A stretch of 6,134 bases of DNA from Acidobacteriaceae bacterium (lineage in GTDB: Bacteria; Acidobacteriota; Terriglobia; Terriglobales; Acidobacteriaceae). The stretch is taken from assembly GCA_003152795.1 (NCBI GenBank), contig PMBA01000232.1, forward strand, positions 261 through 6,394. Reading direction: 5' to 3'. The notes under the pieces are model-generated. The model made no database searches and was not told the origin of the DNA. It saw only the letters and a program-made list of their open reading frames with translations. Below, piece by piece: positions 1 to 6,134 of this stretch (its first letter is position 1; each line of letters starts with the position of its first letter). The position numbers and the translations under genes are program-made.

Positions 1-1277
1 GGCAACAGCGTGTTCTGCGCGAAACTTCCCGCTCCAAGCACACCCAAACCGACGGAACCCGACGACGGCGCAACGGTGGACACAGGAATTCTCTGCGAGA
101 GATTCGGCGTGGTTCCAGATTCGGCGCCGGCGTAGGTAATCAGCGCGGCCAGAAACGGCTCACGCGTGGCGCCCGTAATCAGGTCATAGGCCCGCGTTGC
201 CTGCTCCATCGGAAAACGGTGCGTGATCAGGGACGGCAAGTTCAGTTTGCCGCCTGCGATGAATTGCAGAAAGGCTTCGAGGTTCCGCGTTTCGGTCCAG
301 CGCACATGTCCAATCGGATAATCGCGTCCTTTCTGCTCATACGCGGCGTCATAACGACCGGGACCATAGGAGCGCGAAATTCGAAAATCCAATTCCTTCT
401 CGTAATAGAGTTTGCGCTGCAACTCCATGCCGACGGTTCCCACCGCAACCACAATGGCGCGATCGCGCGCCAGTTCCGCAGCCAGGTTCACCGGTTCGCT
501 GCCTGGAGTCTCCGCCGTAATCAATACCGAGTCAACGCCCACGCCGCCCGTTTTCTGGAAGCACAAATCGCGGAACTCGGACGCACTCGTACAAGCGGTC
601 TCGGCTCCGCTTCGGATCGCCAGATCGGCACGCGGTCGAAGCAGATCCATCCCAAAGACGCGGCACCCGGCCGCCTTCAGAAGCTGAACCGTAATCTGTC
701 CGAGCAAACCCAGACCGATCACCGCGACCGTGTCGCCGAGCGCGACTTCCGCCGTGCGGATACCGTGCAGGCAGACCGCGCCGATCGTACCGAAGGCAGC
801 CTCTTCGTAGGAAACTTCGCCGGAAACTTGCGGCGCTAATTCACGGGTCCCGGGAATCTTCGCGACCAGCATGCGCGGCACGCAGGCAAACTCGGCATGA
901 ACCGCATAGCCGGCGCCAGCGCAAGCGACGCGGTCGCCGGCGTTGATATCCGCAATGCCATCGCCAACGGCAACCACCACTCCGGCGCTGCTGTAGCCCA
1001 CCGATTGCGGCTGGTCCAAGCGCGACCGCACAGTCTGTATCGTTGACGCCAAGCCGTCCCGCTGCATCCTGGCAAGCACGTCGCGCACCAGGTCGGGACG
1101 CGCTTTTGCCTTCGCCAGCAGACTCTTGCTGGCGAATTCAGAGGAGGCGCGCTCCGTGCCCGCCGACACCAAAGACGCCGCTACTCGAACCAGCACGCAG
1201 CCTGGTAACAATTGCGGAGACGGGACCTCTGCGACCTTTAGCACACCCGTGCGCGCGTCCTGTAAGAGTTGTTTCAT
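1..1277 (-). CDS. Bi-domain oxidoreductase (zinc-ADH-like half fused to Gfo/Idh/MocA-like half), C-terminus cut by window edge
   Basis: The frame is open from ATG at 1277 to the left edge, giving 425 codons plus two bases. From memory the family runs to about 700 residues, so the C-terminal part is missing. Residues 1 to about 350 form a medium-chain dehydrogenase (alcohol dehydrogenase-like) domain. It has a GYSSAGVV segment (94-101), a nucleotide-binding AVIGLGLLGQ motif (GLGLLG at 188-193) and the family hallmark SYGPGRYD (303-310). A second Rossmann start, GVLGAGSFAQ, follows at about 412-421 and marks the Gfo/Idh/MocA domain. The usual catalytic zinc Cys is replaced by Ser (SAGTE, 38-42) and the usual GHE motif is GYS, so the first domain is probably zinc-independent. 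The family is soluble and often found in polysaccharide loci; a redox step on a sugar or sugar nucleotide is inferred. The start overlaps the upstream stop codon (ATGA), indicating translational coupling. The family call is firm; the substrate is unknown. Confidence 0.9.
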   Translation of the reverse strand, partial: MKQLLQDARTGVLKVAEVPSPQLLPGCVLVRVAASLVSAGTERASSEFASKSLLAKAKARPDLVRDVLARMQRDGLASTIQTVRSRLDQPQSVGYSSAGVVVAVGDGIADINAGDRVACAGAGYAVHAEFACVPRMLVAKIPGTRELAPQVSGEVSYEEAAFGTIGAVCLHGIRTAEVALGDTVAVIGLGLLGQITVQLLKAAGCRVFGMDLLRPRADLAIRSGAETACTSASEFRDLCFQKTGGVGVDSVLITAETPGSEPVNLAAELARDRAIVVAVGTVGMELQRKLYYEKELDFRISRSYGPGRYDAAYEQKGRDYPIGHVRWTETRNLEAFLQFIAGGKLNLPSLITHRFPMEQATRAYDLITGATREPFLAALITYAGAESGTTPNLSQRIPVSTVAPSSGSVGLGVLGAGSFAQNTLL

Positions 1278-3286
1278 GCAATCGTCAGGGGTTGAATTAG
1301 TTGAGATGCGTCGATCTGCCGCTGCGCGAACGATCTTGCGCCCCCGTCGAGAAAAAGTTGCATCCAGACTTCCAGCGTCAGCAGTTGCCAGATTTGCATC
1401 GACCAGTCTTCCGCGCCCCGGCGGTGCTCGTCAACGTAGCTGCGCACCACTTCCGGACGGAACAGCCCGCGGCGCCGGACTTGGGATTCGGAAAGAAGAT
1501 CGTCCACCATCGGGCGCAAATCGCGCGCCAGCCAATAGTCTACCGGCGCGGCGAAGCCCGCTTTCGGCTGCCGCATCACCTCGTCTGGCAGCATACTACG
1601 CATGGCCTCGCGAAAAATGTGCTTCGTCACCGGACGCCATTTCCCTTTCAGCTTCCACTGCGGGCGAACATTCCACGCGACAAACTCGGCCAGCTCTCTA
1701 TCCAAAAATGGCACTCGCACCTCGACCGACGACGCCATGCTCATCTTGTCGTTGTAGGTCAGGTTCAAGGTGGGCATGAAAATCTTGGTATCCAGATAGA
1801 GCATCTGATTAAGAAAATCCGCGTGCCGGACTTTGTCGAACGCCGCCAGATGCTGGCCAGCAGGATTGAAGGCTGCCGGCTGCGGCGGCCCTGGAGAATA
1901 TAAATCCGCCTTCTGTCGCGTATCGAGATAGGTGCAGTTCCTGATGAAGGCTTGTGCCGAATCGAGCGCTGCGCTGCGCGCCATTTTTTTCGCGAGCCGC
2001 ACCGGGCCCTTCATGCGCGTTCCACGAAGCGACGGCAGCCGCAACAGAGTTCGTTCCGCAGCGGAGCGAGCAAAGCGCGGAAGGCGCCGATATTCTTCCG
2101 CCCACGCGTTCGCTACATGCTTGCGATAGCCCGCGAAAATCTCATCGCCGCCCACTCCCGACAAAAGTACCGTCGCCTGTTTTCGGGCCTCGCGGCACAC
2201 CAGATACGCCGCGATGATCGCCGGATCGGCGGTGGGCTCATCCATGTGCCAGGTCAGATTCGGCAACAGACCGACCACATCGGGCTCGACCACGATCTCA
2301 TGGTGCTCGCAGCCCAGCCTTTGCGCGAGGCGCCGCGGAACGCCGGGATCGTCAAACGTCGTCTCACCCACGCGATATTTTTCGGGAAACGTAATGGTGT
2401 AAGTGCGCACCGGCTGCTTTCGCGCCATGGCTGCCACGATGCTCGACGAATCCAGGCCCGCGCTCAGAAAGGCGCCGATCGGAACATCGCTCACCATCTG
2501 CCGCTCGACCGAAGCGCAAAACCGCTCTCGAATCTCGTCCGCCAGATCGTCTTCTGTCCGTTCGAAGCGATGCGCCGCCGGAGGAAAGGTCAAATCCCAG
2601 TACTGCTCGATCTTGAACTCGCCGCGTTGCCAGAGCGCGTAGTGGCCCGCCGGAAGCTTGAAGATGCCATCGAACATAGTCAGCGGATCGGGCACCCAAA
2701 GGAAGGTCAGGTAATTGTCGAGCGCCTCCAGGTTCATGCTCGCTTCGATTCCCGGCACTTCGAGCAGCGCCTTGATCTCGGAAGCGAAAGCGAGTTTCCC
2801 GCCGCGCTCGCAGTAGTAGAGCGGCTTGATTCCGAAGTGATCGCGCGCCAGAAACAACTTGGGCGAAGCGCCACGTAAGTCGCAGATCGCGAGGGCGAAC
2901 ATGCCGTTCAGCCGGTTCAGGCAGTCTTGGAAGCGGTCGGGGCCATATTCTTCGTAGAGATGAATGATGACTTCCGTGTCGGTGTGCGAGCGAAAACGAT
3001 GACCATTGGACTTGCCTTCGAGCTCGCGGCGCAGCTCGGCGAAGTTGTAGATCTCGCCGTTGTAGGTGATCCAGACCGTCCCATCCTCGTTGCTCATGGG
3101 CATGTGGCCATCGGGGGAGAGATCGAGAATGGCAAGACGGCGGCTGCCGAGCGCAATGTATCCGCCATCGGGGAAATGCCGCTCCCAGAGGCCGAAGTCG
3201 TCCGGACCGCGGTGCGTCTGCACGTTCGTCATCCGGACGAGCGCCGCCGCATCGCCGCAGTTCACGAGTCCGCTGATGCCGCACAT
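1274..3286 (-). CDS. Glutamine-hydrolysing asparagine synthase family amidotransferase (complete)
   Basis: This encodes 670 residues with the two AsnB domains. The N-terminal class II glutaminase domain starts with the nucleophile Cys2 (MCGISGLV) and shows HRGPDD (25-30), YNGEIYN (75-81), HTDTE (101-105) and RDHFGIKPLYY (148-158). The C-terminal ATP-dependent synthetase domain has an ATP pyrophosphatase loop, LSAGLDSS (274-281), then MDEP (348-351), SGVGGDE (376-382) and, late in the domain, KMSMASSVEVRVPFLD. Glutamine-derived ammonia would amidate a carboxylate activated as acyl-AMP. I chose ATG 3286 because it puts Cys at position 2. A longer in-frame reading from 3409 would bury that Cys and overlap the glycosyltransferase. 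A GGAGG ribosome site precedes the start. The protein is longer than housekeeping AsnB (about 550) and closer to the forms found in exopolysaccharide and exosortase loci. The acceptor could be aspartate, a uronic acid or another carboxylate; context favours a glycan-related one, by inference. Confidence 0.95.
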   Translation of the reverse strand: MCGISGLVNCGDAAALVRMTNVQTHRGPDDFGLWERHFPDGGYIALGSRRLAILDLSPDGHMPMSNEDGTVWITYNGEIYNFAELRRELEGKSNGHRFRSHTDTEVIIHLYEEYGPDRFQDCLNRLNGMFALAICDLRGASPKLFLARDHFGIKPLYYCERGGKLAFASEIKALLEVPGIEASMNLEALDNYLTFLWVPDPLTMFDGIFKLPAGHYALWQRGEFKIEQYWDLTFPPAAHRFERTEDDLADEIRERFCASVERQMVSDVPIGAFLSAGLDSSSIVAAMARKQPVRTYTITFPEKYRVGETTFDDPGVPRRLAQRLGCEHHEIVVEPDVVGLLPNLTWHMDEPTADPAIIAAYLVCREARKQATVLLSGVGGDEIFAGYRKHVANAWAEEYRRLPRFARSAAERTLLRLPSLRGTRMKGPVRLAKKMARSAALDSAQAFIRNCTYLDTRQKADLYSPGPPQPAAFNPAGQHLAAFDKVRHADFLNQMLYLDTKIFMPTLNLTYNDKMSMASSVEVRVPFLDRELAEFVAWNVRPQWKLKGKWRPVTKHIFREAMRSMLPDEVMRQPKAGFAAPVDYWLARDLRPMVDDLLSESQVRRRGLFRPEVVRSYVDEHRRGAEDWSMQIWQLLTLEVWMQLFLDGGARSFAQRQIDASQLIQPLTIA

Positions 3287-3290
3287 GACC

Positions 3291-4196
3291 TCAGTTCCTC
3301 CCCATCCGCAGCTCGTAGATTTTGACTTTGATGTGAAAGAACTGAATGCCTTGCATGGCGCAGTAGACCAGGCCGGGGACGCCATCCAGAAATCCCAGGC
3401 TGAACACATACTTGTAGAAGAAGAACAGGAGCGGCGACCCGGGCAGGCTCAGGAAACGCCGCCGCAACCATCGTCGCCGCTGCGCCTGCGTTCCCCAAAG
3501 CGAAGGCTGAATGTCTCCGTCGCCGTTGCGGTTGGCATCAAGCCAGACGCGAGCCTCCCAATTCGAGTACTCATTGTGCTTCTGGATGTAACGCGAGAAA
3601 GACTCGACGTTGTGATGGACCAGCGGGTGAATCAGCTTGCGTGTCGCTCCCGCTACGACGACATGCTCGTGTACTTCCATGTCGGCCATGCTGGCGTCCT
3701 GGTCTTGCAGGCGGCACTCATAACGTCCGAGTCCTTTGCGGAACAAAGAGAGCTTCCAGAAACTCGCTCCGCTATGCCGCAAGCGGCGACCGAGAAAATA
3801 CATCTGCAACGCGATGTAATAGCCGTCGGTGCGCGGATCCTGAATCGCGTCTCTGATCTCGCTGGCGAGTTCGGGGGAAAGAACCTCGTCGGCATCGAGC
3901 AGCAAGATCCAGTCATACGCCAGGGGCAGCGTGTCCATCGCCCATTGGCGCTTCTTGGGCCAGCCTCCCGCATAGTGGAACTGGGCAATTTTTGCGCCGT
4001 GGGAGCGCGCAATGGCAGCGGTATCATCGGTACTCTGCGAATCGATGACATAAACTTCGCCGACCGACTTCAGCGATTCCAGGCAGCGGGGAAGGTTACG
4101 CGCCTCATTGCGGACTGGGATAATCACGGTCAGGGGAAGCAGTGCCGAGGTTGTCCCCGAACCCGATACTTCAGTTTCTGTTTTCGTCTCGATCAC
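3291..4196 (-). CDS. Family 2 glycosyltransferase, WaaE/KdtX-like
   Basis: This encodes 301 residues starting with GTG at 4196. An in-frame TAG at 4218-4220 limits extension upstream, and no ATG occurs before the catalytic domain. The GT-A fold begins at about residue 22 with LTVIIPVRNEARNL. It continues with the nucleotide-sugar contact region VIDSQSTDDT (50-59), PKKRQWAMD (80-88) and the metal-binding DXD-type motif LLLDADE (98-104). A VHEHV segment lies in the second half. The C-terminus (about 256-287) is hydrophobic and includes FLDGVPGL, as in WaaE/KdtX lipopolysaccharide-core transferases, which suggests attachment at the inner face of the cytoplasmic membrane. No signal peptide is visible. 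It would move a sugar from a nucleotide donor to a lipid-linked or core glycan; donor and acceptor are unknown. It is the first gene of the leftward cluster, and its stop lies 4 bases before the next start. No strong ribosome site precedes the GTG, so the exact start is less certain than the gene. Confidence 0.92.
   Translation of the reverse strand: MIETKTETEVSGSGTTSALLPLTVIIPVRNEARNLPRCLESLKSVGEVYVIDSQSTDDTAAIARSHGAKIAQFHYAGGWPKKRQWAMDTLPLAYDWILLLDADEVLSPELASEIRDAIQDPRTDGYYIALQMYFLGRRLRHSGASFWKLSLFRKGLGRYECRLQDQDASMADMEVHEHVVVAGATRKLIHPLVHHNVESFSRYIQKHNEYSNWEARVWLDANRNGDGDIQPSLWGTQAQRRRWLRRRFLSLPGSPLLFFFYKYVFSLGFLDGVPGLVYCAMQGIQFFHIKVKIYELRMGRN
3297..3301 (-). promoter_or_regulatory. Ribosome binding site of the asparagine-synthase gene
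   Basis: GGAGG on the minus strand lies 10 bases before ATG 3286, inside the last codons of the glycosyltransferase gene. It supports 3286 over the upstream in-frame start at 3409 and suggests that the two genes are translated in sequence from one mRNA. Confidence 0.65.
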
Positions 4197-4222
4197 GGCT
4201 GTCCCGGTGGAAAGGTTCTACT

Positions 4223-4252
4223 ATCTTAGCCTCCAGCGCCCGGTTTTCACAA
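4223..4252 (-). promoter_or_regulatory. Candidate sigma-70-type promoter for the leftward operon
   Basis: On the minus strand, TTGTGA (4252-4247) and TAAGAT (4228-4223) are separated by 18 bases. Each matches four of six positions of the -35 and -10 consensus. Transcription would start about 20 bases before the GTG of the glycosyltransferase gene. The match is weak and rests on position in the only sizeable non-coding gap; the host's promoter consensus is unknown. Confidence 0.28.
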
Positions 4253-4270
4253 AGAGCGCTGTGCTAGTAT
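4244..4270 (+). promoter_or_regulatory. Candidate promoter for the methyltransferase gene
   Basis: On the plus strand, TGCTAGTAT (4262-4270 region) resembles an extended -10 element, TAGTAT at 4265-4270 matching four of six. TTTTCA at 4244-4249 could serve as -35, but the spacer is only 15 bases. The start of transcription would fall only a few bases before ATG 4284, giving a very short leader. That fits the lack of a recognisable ribosome site there. This is a weak call. Confidence 0.2.
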
Positions 4271-4277
4271 CGCTCTT
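4252..4277 (+). repeat. Perfect 7-bp inverted repeat in the divergent control region
   Basis: AAGAGCG (4252-4258) and CGCTCTT (4271-4277) are perfect reverse complements around a 12-base centre that includes the candidate -10 of the methyltransferase gene. The right arm ends 6 bases before ATG 4284. The repeat could be an operator read by a dimeric regulator, or a hairpin in the mRNA leader. Chance cannot be excluded for a repeat of this size. Confidence 0.45.
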
Positions 4278-4283
4278 GAAACT

Positions 4284-5102
4284 ATGGCACAAGCCGCGCC
4301 AGTCGCCGGGTTAAAAGAGGACGTCCGGGATTTCTGGAATGCCGATCCCTGCGGCTCGCGTTATCTGGGCGATTGCGCCGACTTCGAGGCGCACGCGCGG
4401 GCGCGCTACCAGCTGGAACCCCACATCCACGATTTTGCCGGCTTTGCCCGATCTCGCGGTCAACGAGTGCTCGAGGTCGGAACCGGCATGGGTGCCGATT
4501 ATCTGGAATGGTTGAAGGCCGGCGCGGTGGCCAGCGGCGTGGATATTTCGAGCATTTCGCTGGAGCGAGCGAAGCGTCGCTGCGAAATGGCCGGCTACGC
4601 GCCCGATTTGCGAGTCTCGGATGCCGAGCGCTTGCCGTTTCCCGAGAACACGTTCGACATCGTGTATTCGTACGGCGTGATGCACCACAGCCCCGACACG
4701 CAGCAATGCATCCGCGAGGCGTGGCGAGTTCTAAAGCCCGGGGGCGCGCTTCGCATCATGATCTACCACCACGCGTCGCTTACCGGATTCATGCTCTGGC
4801 TGCGCTACGGATGGCTGCACGGCAAGTCGATGCGGCAAGCCGTTCACGATCATCTGGAAAGTCCGGGCACCAAGTCCTATACCCAGCAAGAGGCAAGCGC
4901 CATGCTGCAGGGGTTCGACCAAATTGAATTTCGACAAGTCTTTAGTCCCGGAGATCTGCTCTTGAACGAGCCCTCCCCGCGCTTTCAAGGGCTGGCCTAT
5001 CGCATCGTCTGGCGCCTCTATCCGCGATTTCTTGTCCGCAAGTTTGGCGCGAAGCTGGGACTGTTCCTCTTGATTTCCGCGCGCAAACCGGCCTCGCGAT
5101 AA
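4284..5102 (+). CDS. Class I SAM-dependent methyltransferase (Methyltransf_11 type)
   Basis: This encodes 272 residues from ATG 4284 to TAA 5100-5102. The SAM-binding core has motif I VLEVGTGMG (62-70), an acidic residue ending strand 2 in GVDIS (Asp87), SDAERLPF (112-119), the FDIVYSYGVMHH strand (124-135) and LKPGG (150-154). The N-terminal stretch with DFWNADPCGSRYLGD (16-30) occurs in a subgroup I associate with glycan and lipid loci. The C-terminal part (about 160-272) is basic and hydrophobic and resembles no substrate domain I know. No signal peptide is seen, so it should be cytoplasmic. It is the only plus-strand gene, divergent from the glycosyltransferase operon and convergent with the second amidotransferase gene. 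O-methylation of a sugar or carboxylate is a guess from context. Ubiquinone- or sterol-type C-methyltransferases share this fold and cannot be excluded. No clear ribosome site precedes the start. Confidence 0.9.
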   Translation: MAQAAPVAGLKEDVRDFWNADPCGSRYLGDCADFEAHARARYQLEPHIHDFAGFARSRGQRVLEVGTGMGADYLEWLKAGAVASGVDISSISLERAKRRCEMAGYAPDLRVSDAERLPFPENTFDIVYSYGVMHHSPDTQQCIREAWRVLKPGGALRIMIYHHASLTGFMLWLRYGWLHGKSMRQAVHDHLESPGTKSYTQQEASAMLQGFDQIEFRQVFSPGDLLLNEPSPRFQGLAYRIVWRLYPRFLVRKFGAKLGLFLLISARKPASR

Positions 5103-5108
5103 AGCCCT

Positions 5109-6134
5109 TCACAGGTTCTGTTCGCACCACCGCGCCAGCACGAACAGCGACCACGGACGCGACCACGAAGTTTCTCCTGCCAAGAACCGATTCCAGACGT
5201 CACGAACTGCCTCTGCATTCAGCGAGGCATGACTGGGGCCGTTTCCGAGCAGCGCAGCTTCCACCGGTTGCCTCATCTCGGCGCGCAGCCATCGCTCAAA
5301 CGGCAAAGTAAATCCGCGCTTGGGACGATTCACAATCTCGGTGGGCAAATCCACTCCAAGGCTCGCCAGCAGCAAGGCCTTCTGCGAGGCGCCTTTTACC
5401 TTCTCATCTCCCGGAATGCGAAAGCACGCCTCGACCAGCTTCCGGTCGAGAAAAGGGACGCGCAACTCCAGACCATGCGCCATGCTCATGAAATCGGAAT
5501 CGCGAAGCAGCGTGTTGCGCAGGTAGAAGTGGGATTCGAGGTAGGAGACGCGGTTGACCGGATCGAGCGCCGAACTTCGTACAATGGACTCGCGCAAGAT
5601 ACCGTCCAGTGAACGCTCCGAGTCATGCGAGCCCGCGTCCACCAACCCCTCGCGCTGCGCCGCTCCAAACAGCATGCGCGCCAGGAAGTACGGATGAACG
5701 GCGGAATCTTCGGTCGTGACCAACTCGGCCAGCTTGCGACTGCGATCGCCCATACCCGCAAACAGGGCCATGGAAGCGGAAACAGACTGCCGCGCCAGCC
5801 TCGGCAGCCGTCCAAGTTGTCTGGAAAATCTTTCCATCCTGGGCACGCGCCTGAAATTCGAGTAACCCGCGAACATCTCGTCGGCGCCCAAGCCCGTCAA
5901 CGCGACCTTCACCCCCGCAGCCCTCGTCTTGGCCGATACGAGATAAGTATTGATGCCGTCAATGGTCGGTTGGTCCATGGCGCAGAGAGCTTCCGGCAAC
6001 GCCGCCAGCGTATCCTGCTGCGAAACCGGAATCTCGTGATGTTCGGTGCCGAAACGTCGGGCAATTTCCCGCGAATACTGTCCCTCGTTAAACTCCTCTT
6101 CCTTAAAGACCAGCGAGAAGGTGTTCGCGCGCAC
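5109..6134 (-). CDS. Second asparagine-synthase family amidotransferase, N-terminus beyond right edge
   Basis: The last 341-342 codons of the gene are present, ending at TGA 5111-5109. The frame runs off the right edge, so the GTG at 6134 is an internal Val and not a start. The visible part is the C-terminal synthetase domain only. It shows EHHEIPV, AMDQPTIDGINTYLV, LTGLGADEMFAGYSNF (corresponding to SGVGGDE in the neighbouring paralogue), SMAHGLELRVPFLDRKL and RPKRGFTLPFERWL near the end. The glutaminase domain with its N-terminal Cys and the ATP loop must lie outside the window. The two proteins align by motif but differ widely between motifs, so this is not a recent duplicate. The likely role is amidation of a carboxylate using glutamine and ATP. 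Six bases separate its stop from that of the convergent methyltransferase gene. Its promoter lies outside the window. Confidence 0.92.
   Translation of the reverse strand: MRANTFSLVFKEEEFNEGQYSREIARRFGTEHHEIPVSQQDTLAALPEALCAMDQPTIDGINTYLVSAKTRAAGVKVALTGLGADEMFAGYSNFRRVPRMERFSRQLGRLPRLARQSVSASMALFAGMGDRSRKLAELVTTEDSAVHPYFLARMLFGAAQREGLVDAGSHDSERSLDGILRESIVRSSALDPVNRVSYLESHFYLRNTLLRDSDFMSMAHGLELRVPFLDRKLVEACFRIPGDEKVKGASQKALLLASLGVDLPTEIVNRPKRGFTLPFERWLRAEMRQPVEAALLGNGPSHASLNAEAVRDVWNRFLAGETSWSRPWSLFVLARWCEQNL

Noticed and set aside
219..839. A plus-strand open frame of 206 codons near the left edge
   Set aside because: The minus strand here translates without interruption into the dehydrogenase domain, including GLGLLG and SYGPGRYD. 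The plus-strand frame has no recognisable features.
1952..2878. A plus-strand open frame of 308 codons inside the amidotransferase gene
   Set aside because: It is a shadow of the minus-strand synthetase domain, rich in Arg and His, without recognisable motifs or a convincing ribosome site.
3287..3409. A longer N-terminus for the amidotransferase, starting at 3409
   Set aside because: It would add 41 residues in front of the Cys that must be N-terminal for glutaminase activity, and it overlaps the glycosyltransferase C-terminus in another frame. GGAGG before 3286 supports the shorter form.
3066..4229. A long plus-strand open frame (387 codons) opposite the glycosyltransferase and amidotransferase genes
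   Set aside because: It is antisense to two genes with clear family motifs, has low-complexity Arg/Ser/Pro-rich content and no domain I recognise. Such frames are expected opposite GC-rich coding sequence.
6132..6134. GTG at the right edge as start of the second amidotransferase
   Set aside because: The protein would begin in the middle of the synthetase domain, lacking the ATP loop and glutaminase domain. The frame is open to the very edge, so the gene is cut by the window and not truncated in nature.
1..6134. Mobile elements, CRISPR arrays, tRNA or other RNA genes
   Set aside because: I found no transposase motifs, terminal repeats, regularly spaced direct repeats or tRNA-like cloverleaf. 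The coding frames leave only the 87-base divergent gap, a 4-base gap and a 6-base gap as non-coding DNA.

Overview
The window is high-GC DNA, coding almost end to end, and carries five protein genes. It looks like a piece of a bacterial surface-polysaccharide or exopolysaccharide locus. Host: a GC-rich Gram-negative-type bacterium. The combination of asparagine-synthase paralogues, a bi-domain oxidoreductase, a WaaE/KdtX-like glycosyltransferase and a methyltransferase whose N-terminus contains DFWNADPCGSR recalls Acidobacteriota or deltaproteobacterial loci, but this is only an impression. No rRNA, tRNA or other phylogenetic marker is present to confirm it.

Layout. On the minus strand, reading leftward from 4196, three genes lie head to tail as a probable operon: a family 2 glycosyltransferase (4196-3291), a complete glutamine-dependent asparagine-synthase-like amidotransferase (3286-1274) and a bi-domain oxidoreductase (1277 to beyond the left edge). 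The last joins a zinc-alcohol-dehydrogenase-like half to a Gfo/Idh/MocA-like half. The three are tightly packed: a 4-base gap, then a 4-base ATGA overlap. An 87-base divergent intergenic region (4197-4283) separates them from a plus-strand class I SAM methyltransferase (4284-5102). That gene converges, with 6 bases between stop codons, on a second asparagine-synthase-like gene on the minus strand. This second gene enters from the right edge, so its N-terminus is missing.

How the genes may work together (inference). The glycosyltransferase would transfer a sugar onto a lipid- or glycan-linked acceptor. The oxidoreductase would modify a sugar or sugar nucleotide. The two amidotransferases would amidate a carboxyl group, possibly of a uronic acid, as proposed for the O-antigen protein WbpS. 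The methyltransferase would cap or decorate the product. No substrate can be read from the sequence.

I see no mobile element, CRISPR array, RNA gene or clearly new defence or signalling system. The points most worth checking are the missing catalytic zinc ligands and two-enzyme fusion in the oxidoreductase, the pair of divergent amidotransferases, and a perfect 7-bp dyad in the single divergent control region.
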